Below are positions 35,086-48,149 of a DNA stretch of 64,000 nucleotides, piece by piece. How positions within the stretch are numbered: position 1 is the stretch's first letter; every line of letters starts with the position of its first letter. A program made the translations under genes and the position numbers. The DNA lies in NCBI GenBank assembly GCA_900708905.1, contig CAADRB010000029.1, positions 1,272,978 to 1,336,977 of the forward strand. Reading direction: 5' to 3'. Source of the DNA: Hymenolepis diminuta. Its lineage: Eukaryota; Platyhelminthes; Cestoda; Cyclophyllidea; Hymenolepididae. The notes beneath the pieces were generated by a model. The model searched no databases and was not told the origin of the DNA. It worked only from the letters and a program-made list of their open reading frames with translations.

Positions 35086-38000
35086 CTAGAATAATTGCCA
35101 ATGGAAATGAAACTGATCATCATAAGGACGTTCCAGGTGGTTTTTTTCTGGTGCAAAGAAGATATTAGCTGATGATAAAATGTCCGCTATTACAATGACA
35201 TCGACACCGATGAGGAGGACTGTATCAAAGCAAACTGATATCAACAGCGGAGTTAACAGAGAGGTTACACTTTTCCGATAAGAATTTCCAACAGGCTGTG
35301 AACTGGTGGAATTACTGTCAACCAACTTGCAGTCAATTATCACTACTTAGCAGAAAGAACGGAGACTTGAAAAATAACATGCTACTTTATTTTAACAGTT
35401 TAATTAGAAGAGGTTTTTTATCTATAATCCATCTGTTGTCTCAATAGCATTTTTGCGAAAAGGAGGTATCAAATCTGAGTGAAAACCTCCACAAGGGGTC
35501 AGTTAGAATATAGGGTGGCAAAATAGATCTCGTCGTCTTATTTCTGCACATAAACTTATTAAAATTTATAAATATTTTTGCCTTTTTCTTCAGTTTTAAG
35601 TTTCCATAAAGTAAAAACCAATCTCTATCGCAGTCTTTAGAGTTCTGAACAAAATGCGTACATTTAAGTCAAAGATTGGACTTTAAAACCAACTTAAAAG
35701 AGTTCGAAATTACTATGAATATAGAAGTTTATATATGAATAACAACGATGCTTCTGAGGACGAAAATAATAAAAATTCCAGTCATCAATATGATCAATCT
35801 TTTCTCAATATTCCGTTCAAAGGGAGAATAATATCGTGAAAAATATCTCTTCAGGGCTGTCTCACAATATTTTAACAAATAATCTTCAATCCTATCCAAA
35901 TTTTTAACACTCATGAGGAAAGCTCACTGAGTCAACAATCCTCTCCATTTGCCATAAACTCTGCAACCAAATGGTCATAATCGGACTTCCGTAAGTGAAA
36001 AGAGAAATTCAACAGTCTCCTGTTTACCACGTAGAAGTGTTTTGTTTTATGATTAAAGTTATCATGACTATATTTCAACAAATGGGAAGAGTTCCAAGCG
36101 CAATATGCGAACGGCTAGCAAAAACCTGCAACAAAATTTTAAGTCGGAGTAAGGACTATCCGTCAGTACCTTTCGACCCCTACCATCCTCCCTCCTCTGT
36201 GGTGTGAAAGTAATAGCGACATACATTCAAAAACGCATTTCCATAATGGCTTGAAAGATGTGACGGAAATCACTAGTGATGTTAAAGTGGTGAACAGTGG
36301 TCACGTTGTTTTCTTATCTTCATCCTACCTTTATATATAATTCTGACATCCTAGAACGTAACCTTCAGGATCTGACCCCTAGATTCCCGATCTAGAGAGC
36401 ACTTGATTGTTGCATGTGCAAATTTTCTGTTCATTTCATAATTTAAATCCATGTCCATGTGTTCATTGTTGATCGACCAGTAAATTAGGTTAAGTGATTG
36501 GTCATACCGTTCACAGAACCGGTTAAAGTTATTGTGAGTTTCTGATTATACTCCTGCTAGGACAATTTCTAGCGTCCCAGCCTCCACGGAGCTGAATTAC
36601 AGGCGCACGTCAATGCTCCCGACCGCGATGGATTATAGTGGAACATGAAATTTAAAAATTCCTCTTTATTTAGTTCATTCTACATGAAGACTTATTTTGG
36701 TTTTAAAAAATATCAGTTGAATATGGAGATGCATGGCTAATGCTATTAAATTTAATTAGTGATAATGTACCTTAACTTTAAATGCAGCAGTTCGAGTTTC
36801 TGTTGTCATAATTTTCTTCTAGGACCTACTTATTCTTAGTTGTCAGCGAGCATTCAGAGCCCATCTTGAAAGCGGTTAAGTAGATAATGGAAGTTCATAA
36901 TCATTCTTCTTAATTGCGCCTTAAAACTGCCATGGTGAAAAGGTTGAAGAGATCCTTACCTCTTAGGAATTCGGAATACATCAAAATATTAGCAACATGC
37001 TTATTAAGAGAACGGATTATTGTACTAATTACATTCTGATCTGATATTTCGATTTTCAACTTTGAAATTTTTGTTGTAAAATTAGTTCCATCATTTTTAA
37101 TTTGCATTCCAGTCATAACAGTGCCACGATTGATTGGCACGCTGACCTATGAATAGTTTAAAAGTTGGGATTAAATGAATTATGGCTATCCGTCTTGCTG
37201 GCAACCACTAAAGTATTTTTGTAAAAGTTCGGCTGTTTGCTCGAAAACTCCAATTTCACATCAAATTGCGTTCAGAATTCGGTTCATATAAACCATTTAC
37301 GGGTTCATTGTTATTTCCGCAGAATAACAAACGTTAGGGAAAAACTAGTTAACGATTTCCGTAATTACTCATTTTCTCCTTCAGAGTGACAAAATACGTG
37401 AATCCTATTGGTTGAACATCCGATGACATGCATCACGCAGCACATTCTAACTGGTTAATAAAATTGCCAATCATATGCGTTCATTATTAATGAGTTTTCC
37501 AGTTTCTAACTTTAAGTCATTATATAAAACTTTATTTTGTCATGGCCTCTCTTGGTTCGCAGGGGTATTCGCATTCATCGATTAATCGCAGCATCTCGTA
37601 TTATCGGCTCGGAGCATCGAGCCCCCGTCGGTGGACTCATCAGTACTCCTATTCAAACGCCACACAATGTAGAGAATCAACGCCTTCACATATTACGCAT
37701 AATTGGAGTATAAACGACGAGCACTTACCTGAGGTAATATTTTACTCAATTGGTTTACTGTAATATCCTCTTCCTTAGATTCATGAATACGACGAATTTT
37801 ATGAATGGATTGATGGCAATTCGAAATGCATCTTCTTAATTGATATTTGTAATAAAAAAAAATGCTTTAGAAGTGGATGGCCTATGCGAAACTCCAACAA
37901 CCACAAAATAGATATTCTTAAAAAAAGCTGCGTTGGGGTTCATCTATGCACTTCATGCGGAGCTTATGTATACCCCGCGATTTCTGAAAGTGCTAGAAAA

Positions 38001-41000
38001 TCTCAAACTGGTGAGTCTGGCATTCCCTTTCTCTATACTTGCCACATACAAACTAGGTTCACAAAGGTATATAGACAAATCCAGACATTGTGTTGAATGC
38101 TGTTTGGTCCTTAAGCTAGAAGCAAGTCTTAACTCGCTCGAAATTCTTCAGAATGTTTGTTTTTCTGCTAACCATACATAATGCCTCAGTAATTCAGTCA
38201 CCAGACTAATTATGAACGGATTTTGAGACTTTGGGCGGCTATCAATTGCTATTGATGTACTCTCACATATCGTTTTCACTGTCTTTACAGACTGTCCGAT
38301 AAAAAATTGCAGTGGAAAACTGTTGTACATACCATGCAGAGGCAACAAAGGGCATCCAGTAACCCATTCTTGGCGTCGGGTTGGTAAAAATTTATACTTC
38401 GAAGCCATAGGAACACATGATCATCCAAAGCCCGTTATCAAGGTTTCTAGAATGCGCAAAAGGAGGAAAGATTCCTGTAGTCAACTGAATATTGAAACGA
38501 CAATTCAAGAGTCCACTACTTCTACTTCTTCAAGCACTTGTTTCCTGACTACACCATCTTTTCCTCATTCGATCCGTAAGCTATTTCGGAAATATTTTTG
38601 ATATTAGGTATTACATAATCTTCCCTCGATTTGGTTCTTATCTATGCCTGCTGACTAGTTGTCGCCACTCTCTCCATCCTTTTTATGTTGTTGGAATTAA
38701 GAATTTGTAGTTTGTTGTATCAGATATTTCTCTGTCAGTTTTAATGACCACCAATTTAAATTGAAAGTAGAAATTGGGCGATTGGGAGTTTTCGGGACAT
38801 CTTTCCGAACTACTAATACTCCTGACACTGACAGTAATGCTGCTGCTACTACTGCTACTAACTACTCGAACGCTTATGACCTCTATTCCTTTGATGTAAC
38901 AACCAATTTTCTAAATTTTGTTCACCAAGTGTAAGCTCAATATGACCTCTTGGGTATCAGAGCTCAACTTCAGTTTAAAGCATTACAGTTATGAGCTGGA
39001 AAAGAAACGTACGAAAGGTAATCGTTGTTATCCGCAGTCCCCTCAAATCGGTGTACCACGTCCCGAAAACTATAATCCCTTTTGTCCAATTCGTATCCTT
39101 CACACCGTCAATTAACAAATGGACTTATTGCTACTCTCCTCTCCACAGAATGAGCATTGCAAGTTCAAATCAACCACATGGTTTGCGTTATTGAATTGAA
39201 GGCTTGTGTTTGTACCAATCAATTTCAAATCATCTTTTCTATTTTAGCCCTTATTGGCACAAACGTACCAATAACTACCCTACCACGCGCTCCGGGTTTT
39301 AATACGGAAACATCCACCAGCTCCAGCACCGGTTCATTTTATCAACAACAAATAATGTCATCTTACCCATCAGATTACCCTATTGAATATCCGCAATTTC
39401 ATTTGAGAAATAGCGGAAACATTCAAAGTGACACTTCTATCTCAGAGCCCAGTATACCACAGCGATATTCTAATTCATCTTCTTCCAATGACCCATGGAG
39501 TTTTAATTATAATGAGAGACTAATTTTTTATAATTCTCCCGTTTATCCCCCAAATCCAGATTTTATTAAATATCCCCCTGTATATAATTCCGATTTTATG
39601 AAATGTCCCCCCACAGAAAAATCAGACATACCTTTACAACCACCTATTCGTGAATATGAATACGGACATTGGCGCAATGGTTAAGGTATAAGTTAAATAA
39701 TAAATATATGGTAGTCAGGACACCCTTACCTTTCGTTTTTCATGTTATTGTTAGCCATATTATGCTTATCTTGCCTTATGAATGCAAAAGAACTAAGAGT
39801 CAAGGTAAAGGTATTTGTTAGTGAAAAGTGAAGCTGCTGAATTGGATCTCAACGCCATTTCAGGGACACGGAGGTCTAGTAAGTTTGCCGATGTAACTAT
39901 CGGAAGGCTTCAAACTACGGTAGTGCTTTCATTGGTGCATGATTGCTGTCGATACCGAATATATTTTGCAGTAGTCAGTCTGATCTATGCAATTGATAAA
40001 CCTCTTAAAATTTCGAATCATTAACCCCGTAGAGATAATCATGTTTACTTTAAGCATATAGTCTTGCAAGCGTGTGTATTATTTAGTACATTTGGTTAAG
40101 TCAATTTACTAACATCTTTAAAAATTTGATTTAGATAACTAGATGTTTAGCTTTCAGTAGATGAAAAGAGACGCGTTGCTTTGACAAGTCCCCTTTATCC
40201 TCTTATTCTGCAATCTACGAACCATCAGATATTAAGGGGAACTGAAAAGAAATCCAAGCAAATTCGTGGCTAAATCAAATCTAGCAAGGTTTAGCTAAAC
40301 CAGCTAATAATGTCAGCTTCCACCTCTAAAACCGTAAATCCTCGTCTCAAGAGAATTTGAGGGGTAATGGAGAAGTGTGAAGAAGGTGCATTAATCAACT
40401 GGAACTTTCACTACCCGGTTTCCGGTTTCTCTAAGTCTTATAAAAGTGAAAGTGGTTTAAGGGCCACATAACAGAATATCGACGTTGACATCAGCTTTAA
40501 TTCGAGGTGTTAGAGACGTATCAAAAGAAATGACTTTCAGTATTATATTTTCTTATTTGCTCTTTTTACTTACCGATGTAATCTCACTAGACATAAAACG
40601 AATATCTTGAAATGAAAAAGTTCTTAAAATGAGGGGACACAACTCACATCATTATGGCTACATATTTGTTAATTGGTGTAAGTTCATATCAAATCAGTTA
40701 AATATTAATAAGGAACATTAGTTCATTTATAGAGCTAGTATACGTTAAGGTATCCGAACAAACGGTTATAATTTTTGGTAGTGGCTAGGTAAGCTTGGTC
40801 GATGGGGTTGGAGGTTTTTGATTGTTTACTATGGGGATCAGAAAAAAAGGTGGGGTTATTTTTCGCTGCTTCTTCAAACGTACGCCAACATCAAGGATGA
40901 CATCCTGATATATAACACTTTACCAATCCCTGTCCTTTTAAGACTTTAAGCATCCGGAAATTGGGCACTCGAAGTAGTTATTGAAACTATGCTTGTGGAA

Positions 41001-44000
41001 CAGCAATCTTATCAATAACGCAAAAGAAATGTTTTCTTTTCTGTGAGCATCTACACAAAATTGACTACTTAACATTACACCGTTTTAAGTTGGTCTACTC
41101 GGGGTGTGTCTTCATGTTCGTTTTAAACATGGGAAAAATTAAAGGCTGCCCTGGTGTCTTAAGTGATTTTATTTAACCATGGCTTTACGTAAGCTATCTT
41201 TCTGGGTTTAATTGGTATCCGGTTTTTAAGGCAGGTAAACTGGAGAGAATTTCCATAACAGCTCTTCGTTCATGCACAGTTACCGGAATTTCCAGGGAAT
41301 CGTCTGAGTAAGTTCTTAACACATCACGGTTCTGGATTAACCGGGTAAGTCTTTTATAATTTAGATTAATAATTGTAGACATGGATCTTAATTGCTCTTT
41401 GACAGTGATATCACCGATTGTAAACTCCAAACACGCTTTTCCACCTAACTTTTCCCTGAAACCGAAGGTTTAACTCCAAAATAAGATGTCTCTGGGGAAG
41501 TTGGTTCTGAGTTGCAAGGTATCTAATTTCTGCCACATTCAATAGGGTAAGTACAGCGTATCCCCCAGTTCCATCCAAAATATAGGTGAATTTGAATACT
41601 TTGCTGATTTCTCTAATATTCCGAATTTTATCATGAATGGGAGAGGGGTGAAGCGGGTTCATTCCAAGAAAGAATGAAACATGGATGGATTTCTTGATCT
41701 CTTATTTTCAAAGCGAGATAACAGAGTTTACTATTGTACAATTATTTACTAAATATAGTTGAAGCATACCAGACCCTTTTATATATGTTTTTGGTGTATT
41801 ATTTAAGGTGACTTATTTAGGAGATTTAGAATGCATCTTAAGCGCCTCATCCGATAGCAATTCCTTTCTACATTAATCATTAACCAATGCCGTCTGTCAT
41901 CTCAATTATAAGCGTTTGCCTTTTTTATATTTCCCTAATTCACATTGGTTTCTCCGTATTGTTTGCTACTGTTTTCGGATTTGCACAAATAAGGCATCAT
42001 CAGATAACCGCTTAACTGTCATTAAAATTAACATTTTAGATTGGAAAGCAGCTTGATTTTGTTTCAATGAACAATACAGCTTTTTACGCATATGATAGAG
42101 AAAGAATAAATGTTGTTAGGAGGACGTCAATCTTTTTAGGAGAAAATAAAGATCGATATGGGGATGCAAAACAGCTTTATGTAACATTAAGTAATTCATT
42201 CTCTCAGCGGGGTATCTACTCTGTTTAGTGATATTACACAGTCAAGAATTTAAATAATTACTGTTTACATTCAGCATTCAGATATGGAAATGCTGAAATA
42301 ATATTTTCATCCAAAAGAGGCCCCCTATCACCTCAAGATAATTTGTCAGTCATTTAATTAATAATTATTATTATGTAAGGTTTAATTTGCATTATTGCAA
42401 TTGAATTCATTATAATTAAGGGGTTGGAACCAAATATCTTAAGATTAGCTTCCTGCAAACACCTTATATCCAAGCCTTAATTCCCTTCAGCCTCAGTTGC
42501 TATAACTCCGGGTCAAATATTGATTGGCTATGCTCAAAATGGGAGGCATTTGGAAGTAGCGATTTTCAATAAGGGTGAAGGAATGTTTAGTTTCTAATTA
42601 ATAAATCCGTTTATGTGCCTAAAAATCAAGCCAAATGATCCTAAGTTAACATTAAAGCAATATCCTCATTTCCAAGAGGAAGTTAGAAATCTTTATAAAC
42701 TTGTTAATTTGACACTCAGTCATGATTTTCATGTACGGGAAAGTCATGGAGGAGGCAGATAACATTGAGTAGTTTTAGGTGTTTTTCAATTGACTCATTA
42801 GAATGTACTTTCCAAATGTTTTCTTTGTTCAATTGTGATTCAAACTGTCCGATTTAGTCTACTCATCCTGAAAAAAATACCACTTGGTGGTCATTTCGTC
42901 ATTTAAAATTCATTCAATGATTAATGACATTCAAAATCTAGTTTTTCGATCAGCAAAGACTAGTAAAACTAAGACTCTCTCATCTTGGAACACAACTTCC
43001 TCATACGGTTCGACTTCTGAGTTCATTTGTAAGTGAAAATGGCCTTTATTTACTTTTAACATTTGAAATTGGGAAGTCGGGTTTTGTTTTTGCCAATTTT
43101 TAATGGCAAAGACCGAAAATCGGTAAAATATTTTCTTGTTATGATAATTGGAAGTGTCGAGAGCGACAAACAGACGATTACCTACTAGAATATGCGCCTT
43201 TGGAGACGCAAGTGGTATCATAACCAATTGCGAAAATACTAACGAATTTGAACCTTCGTTCGTGAAATTCAGCACCTAGTACCAGTTTTTTTCTTAATCG
43301 GCTTCAACTTTAACATTCAATAGGATTTATCTGTAGAAGATAATGATTAAGAGGTAGCAATCGAAGTTCAAGGTTACAGAAATCTTGGCCACAGTATATT
43401 TGTCCTCAAATTTCACTTTCCCCTCCCCTCAGTAAATATAATATTGAATGCTTGTCAGCCCCTTTCCAAATTGTGTTTTTTACGCAATATTTTGATCAAA
43501 TTGTCTATAAAGAAGTATTTCAGCAAAAATGATTTCCTTTCTAAAATTTTCTTTTCATCTTCGATAAGAATTTCTAGAAAAAAATCCAAATGTAAGATTC
43601 TTAGAGAGAGTAGAATTTTGTCTATCTTGCATAATTTTGAATGACTCGTAAGTGTTCATTAACAGTAAGTGGATAGTTAACATGGTGGAATGTTTTTTTC
43701 CTATCAAAGGTAGCATCACTCGGTATTACAGAGACAAGCCTTCATTTGTTGTAAATGCATTATTATCAAATAATCGGACTAAAGTATTTGTGAAGAACTT
43801 TATAAATGTTTCCTTTTTTCAAATTGATCAGTCCCTGAGGAATTTTGTGCTGTCATGGTGACTTATTTCAACTGTGATTGAGGATACAGATCAGAATCCC
43901 GAGCATTGCCAGTAAAAAACGGGGAAATATAACGTATTCACAAGTCAATAAAGAAGAGGCCGATTTGCTGTTGGAATTTATCTAATGTCCAGAAAAGTTA

Positions 44001-46919
44001 ATATACCTGAAACAGAAAAGCAGCTACCCAACTACAGTCATTTATCGTGAGGCGGTTAAATGAACTGTAATTCAAAATCAGACTCTTTTAATACAAAATC
44101 TTACATTTTTATCTCTGTTAGAAAAGTACTTTGATTATTTCGATTCTGACACCAAAGGTTGACAATATGGTAATGGTAACTCATATTTACCAAATAAACC
44201 TCTAAAAGCACTTTCTTCTGCCCCTTTAGCTTGATCGTAAACATAGACGTTTACATTTTGCATTTACTTGAGGTATTTTCAATTGGAGAATATTGATTAG
44301 CGATTTGCACTTGCCTCTTTCGCGGTGACTCTATCTTCGACTATAGGATGAAATGACGCATCAATTCCAAGACTAGCGGCGCATACGCTCGATCCTTGCG
44401 TTCCATCTCGTTCCTAACCCTATTCTTTTTTCTCTCCTCATTTTCCGCCTCACACAGTCTGTCTTTCTCCCTCTCTCTGTCAACTATGAATCGTTGCTGT
44501 TTAGTAAATTCTCCTGTACCCACGGCTCTACTTCTGCTAGTTTTAGCACCAACAGTCCTTTTTCTTTGTGATCTTCAGGGCGTGGTTTCCAATACATTTC
44601 AACAACCTGAGAATATTCCCGAAAATTTGTTGCATTTAGGTCTTAAAGATTTAGAATTGAGTACATTCGGGAAGGCGATGATGTAATTTTAAAAAACACC
44701 TTAAAATGTAATGTTACAGACAGTTAGAGAGCTGGGCTGCAGGCCGAAATGGTGAGGAAGAGATCAGGAGAAACCATTACTTTTCACAAGTGATTTCCCC
44801 AACATACACTTTCCGCATAATCATAAATTCGGCTTTACTAATTATCATTTCCCTGCCAAGAACGACTTTAACAAACTGAAATTTTATGAGATATACTTAA
44901 GAGTGAAGGATAATAAATAACAGGCCCGATTGTGATGGCCACAGAGATAAGATTGCAGACTCTTCTAGCACTTTAAACTCTATTGAAGAATGCTTTGGAT
45001 TATTAATGTAGACATATTTAAGTTTATATATTCCCAGATATTATATATTATTTTTAAATAGAATTTTCAAGTGTCCCTCCCTGCACAATTTATCGTGGAA
45101 GATAAAATAATTACTAATCAATTCTCTAATAATCTTAAAATATCTAGTATGATTGAGTGAGTAACTTTCTTAAAGTGTACTTATTAATCAAATTTTCGAC
45201 AACTGATCCATTTTCAGTGGTGTTTTAGGAAAATTGAAGTACTTTTTCCATAATGAAAATCACATTTATTTCTTTTCTTTATCGACCCAACGTTTAGTCT
45301 TCTAATATGTTTATCTGAAGTTAATCAATAGATTAACTCGATTGAATTTTAAATATCTTGATTCTGGTCGACAAAGTTATGCTACGTTTCCCTTAGAATG
45401 GGTTATTGGACATCTCTGTCTAATTTATGAAAATAGAGATTTCAGTAATAACAATTCCCAGTCCCTTGAAAAGAAGTGTTTTCTGACAGTCAGCTTGGAC
45501 AGAATGATGAAATCTCGAGACGTACCTGATTGTAAAACTAGCGTTCTGTCCTGGCCATTATAATCTTATGGCTCCCGACTTAGAAGCCGCGTACGCTTTA
45601 CCAATACAGATAAATATTCAAAATATCAGAATAGTTGAGGAATTGATGTTGATTGAATTATGATACAACAGTAGTTTAAATGACAAAGTAAAGGATTTTA
45701 TGATATTTTCTCAATGTTTTTCCAACCCATTTTAGTGCTCAAGAGGTAAATCAATTATTACAGCCGTATATAAAATCTCAAATGTCTGTTTTGAATCCAA
45801 CAGGCCTATTTGAAATTTTGAAAAAAACACAATTTAACATCTTTTGCCGCCACTACCACTAACCTTTATTTTCCTTTTTGTCTAGACAGCAATTTGACAT
45901 CTAAGATAATTTCATTAAGAAAATGCTCACTTCTCCACAAAATGTCCAAAATATGCTACCAGGACTGCCCCAATTCACCCCTTCCACTGCCGCTGACCTC
46001 AAGGTAAATTCTTGCATTAGATGAAGAGGGTTGGCTGGATTTTCTGGCAGGAGGTGAATTTGGAGAATTTTTATTAACTTCATGATTTATGAATTTGAGC
46101 AACTTGTTTTAATTTATTGAAAATAAAGTTAGCAATAGTTGTATAAGACGATCAATCCGGGCGGGAAGAACTGACTTGTAACTGGCCATCGGTCATCCTT
46201 AGTCTTTTAAGCTTCCATTAAAAGATATAGTGAACTGTTTACAATAACAGTAGTAGTAACGTAAGCGTTATTATTAACTATGGCATTGCCATAAACACTT
46301 TTGCCGGTTTTAACCATGGGATAGCATCCAAATAAGCGGAACATCGAAATAGCCTAATTAGCGACGAAACGGAGAAGGGCAGGGAATCTGGTGATTCTGA
46401 ATCCTCCACATTCTTATGGGGAATATAGATTTGTGAGTATTAACATTCAAAATTAATAATTTGAATCCCATGGATCAGAATATGTTCACAATATTTGGAG
46501 CTCGTTGATCGCTTGATTTATTTCTGTGGTTATTTCTACCATCTCGACTTATTAGTATCTTCATACAACATATGCAATTAGATAAGGTTAGCAGATATGT
46601 TTTAACATAGCAGGAATCACTAGTTCTCTATTTAGCTCAATTCATCATATGATACAAAATAACGCACATTATTTCAAATCAGTGAGAAATTCAAAACTTT
46701 GCAAATAGTTCAAAACCCATGTACATTGTAATTTAATATAACTTACGCAAAGTTGCATCGATCAGTTAAAGTACATGTTTTGGAAACTTCTGATTTAATC
46801 ATTTTGCTTTCCGTTCTTTTAACCAGACATTTGAAAATTAGATTAAGTTCGGTAACGTATACTGGTAAAATCAGAACTTCTCCTAATACGCTTTTATTTC
46901 TTAACCGCACTTCATATTT
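35086..46919 (-). CDS. TMEM131-like membrane protein, scattered exons (tentative)
   Basis: Candidate exons, high to low coordinate: 46919-46747 (YEVRLRNKSVLGEVLILPVYV, consensus donor GTAAGT), 43275 to about 43054 (LNFTNEGSNSLVFSQLVMIPL), 41455 to about 41194 (LEFTIGDITVKEQ, later DDSLEIPVTV), 37146-36960 (MQIKNDGTNFTTKISKLKIEIS, clean acceptor and GTAAGG donor) and about 35911-35729 (LKYCETALKR, then the hydrophobic RLIILMTGIFIIFVLRSIVVI). Their order and character match TMEM131: repeated PapD-like beta domains, then a Cys-x2-Ala-Leu motif before one membrane span. Known role: recruiting secretory cargo such as collagen for ER exit. The open frame at 35343-35086 may be a tail exon. The best conserved N-terminal part of the family was not found to the right, and joins between these exons could not all be phased, so the family call is moderate. 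The gcm gene lies inside its intron on the other strand. Confidence 0.42.
36960..37146 (-). CDS. Well-bounded exon of the TMEM131-like gene
   Basis: On the minus strand the exon opens after CTATTCATAG and closes before GTAAGG. It encodes 62 codons plus one base with no stop. The translation VSVPINRGTVMTGMQIKN and what follows has the alternating hydrophobic pattern and N-D/T-G turn of a PapD-like beta domain. It aligns by eye with the last luminal domain of TMEM131, just before the membrane span. It lies about 400 bp from the gcm start codon on the other strand. Confidence 0.6.
37542..39684 (+). CDS. gcm: GCM-domain transcription factor (glial cells missing homologue, 478 aa)
   Basis: Six exons: 37542-37733, 37779-38010, 38291-38575, 38768-38895, 38930-39092 and 39248-39684. 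They total 1437 nt and stay in frame to the TAA. Exons 2-3 encode the GCM DNA-binding domain (residues about 66-187): DEFYEWIDG, SGWPMRNSNNH, ILKKSCVGVHLC, LLYIPCRGNKGHPVTHSW, GTHDHPKP. These match Gcm/GCM1 block by block, including the zinc-ligand Cys and the final His-x-His. Two departures: the loop after the second Cys is about 13 residues shorter than in human GCM1, and the Cys-x2-Cys pair reads Cys-x4-Cys (CPIKNC). The rest is low complexity (Ser, Thr, Asn, then Pro/Tyr), as expected of an activation region. Known role: zinc-dependent cell-fate factor (glia and haemocytes in flies, placenta and parathyroid in mammals). Exons 4 and 5 have weak acceptors and are less certain. Confidence 0.9.
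39699..39704 (+). terminator. Candidate gcm polyadenylation signal
   Basis: An AATAAA hexamer lies 15 bases after the gcm stop codon, in an AT-rich context. The position is unusually close, but no other signal is needed to end the transcript. The call rests on the hexamer only. Confidence 0.4.
39705..41193. other. Intronic or intergenic sequence after gcm
   Basis: About 1.5 kb between the gcm 3' end and the next minus-strand exon of the TMEM131-like gene. The open frame at 39815-40024 (plus) resembles no known family. No RNA gene or mobile element was recognised. Confidence 0.5.
44489..44686 (+). CDS. Possible signal-peptide first exon, protein unknown
   Basis: From ATG at 44489 the plus strand encodes MNRCCLVNSPVPT and then a long Leu/Val-rich core (ALLLLVLAPTVLFLC), a textbook secretion signal, followed by a polar segment and a stop at 44684-44686. 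A pyrimidine-rich tract precedes the ATG, as in a leader or a splice acceptor. Weak GT donors (near 44649 and 44681) could splice it onward, but no downstream exon was recognised. It lies within a proposed intron of the minus-strand TMEM131-like gene. The pyrimidine tract alone could create the Leu-rich frame by chance, so this stays tentative. Confidence 0.25.
   Translation, partial: NRCCLVNSPVPTALLLLVLAPTVLFLCDLQGVVSNTFQQPENIPENLLHLGLKDLELSTFGKAMM
46440..46645. repeat. Non-coding block P, similar to block Q at 56.04 kb
   Basis: The string TGTTCACAATATTTGGAGCT (from about 46483) recurs with one mismatch at about 56072. The match continues as a gapped resemblance through a TTAACATAGCA-like string and TTTAGCTC. 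Both copies are in the same orientation. There is no coding potential; it looks like an old dispersed repeat or duplicated segment. Confidence 0.45.
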
Positions 46920-48094
46920 CTCATGACAATCCAATTATTTCGACGGCAATATTTACGCAAATATCGTATATCTGAGAAACCTCGACAAGACAATTAATAA
47001 AATTTCACATTATTAAGTCTGTATTGACGTATGTTTTGAAGCTCCTTGAGACATAGTTAGAGAAATTCACCTCATCTTCCCTCCTCCCTTCCCAAAGTTT
47101 GACCGTTTTGTCTCAAATAAACAACTTAACATGGCATGTCTGTCCAGTTTTCGTGTCGTCCATGCCAAACTTTGAGCACATGACCGGAAGGAATTGTCGG
47201 GTTGGAGAGCAATGCCTTTGAAGCTTAAGGCTCCTTGATTCTCATTTTGTCAAGTGAACCAGATCTGTGATTTTAATTTAGGACATATTCCAAATCGGGC
47301 TAATCAGTATCAGTTGTCTATAGCTTCTAACTTGATATCTTATTCTTAGTCGATCTGTCGATTTGTCTAATTATGGACTGTGAAAATTAATCACCAAACG
47401 GTTCAATGATTTGTCCATTAATTTATCTTTTAGACCAATCCTTCCAAGATCATGGCAACTTGAAGAAAAATGTAAAGGCTTTCAAAACCGGATAACTTCA
47501 ATGAATAGAATTTGTAGCTAATGAGTTATAACAAGTGGCGAGGACATATTATTTACCATTTCTGACGATTTCTACAATGCTGAAAGTAAAAAAGTCCGTG
47601 ATTTTTCAAGAGACAGTGGATTACTTATTACTTTACAAAATGTTTAAAAGCTTCCCGCGAAAATAAAGATTCTTTATAAAAAATTGAGGCTAAAATATCT
47701 TCGATGTTTCTAACACTTCGAATACCACTGTTACTCTAGATTTTTCTAAAATTTTTACTCAATCTCAGATCGTACCTGTCTCTCCAAAAGAGCTCCATAC
47801 TGCGACTCTAACTCAGACGGCCAATTATGACCTGAAGGTGGTCAGAACTAGTGTAAAAGTAGCGTATCTCACGCACTCCATGCCTAAAAGTAGTTGCAGC
47901 ACAAATTCGTCTTCGAGCTTAACGTATCTAAACAACAATCAATTTCGAAATCCTGTCTGTTGAATCACCAGACAGATTAAATATGCCGCCTAAAGGGTCA
48001 GAAAAAAGGTTGTTGTATTCTTGCCTACTCCAGTGTACTCGAATCACCCTCCATGATTAAGTCTCGAAAATGTCTTGGTCAGCGTACCCATTTG
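46920..48094. other. Non-coding stretch left of the integrase remnant
   Basis: About 1.2 kb. It includes a pyrimidine-rich, GC-richer patch at about 47070-47230. No supported exon. The upstream exons expected for the TMEM131-like gene, including its conserved N-terminal half, were looked for on the minus strand and not recognised. Confidence 0.45.
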
Positions 48095-48149
48095 CTGTCC
48101 TAAGCGATCAGAACTGATGGATGATAAATGCAACCAACCCAAGGAACTC

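Noticed and set aside
44341..44523. Minus-strand frame rich in Arg, Glu and Lys opposite the signal-peptide exon
   Set aside because: It is the complement of a pyrimidine-rich tract, which forces a charged translation. No splice context.
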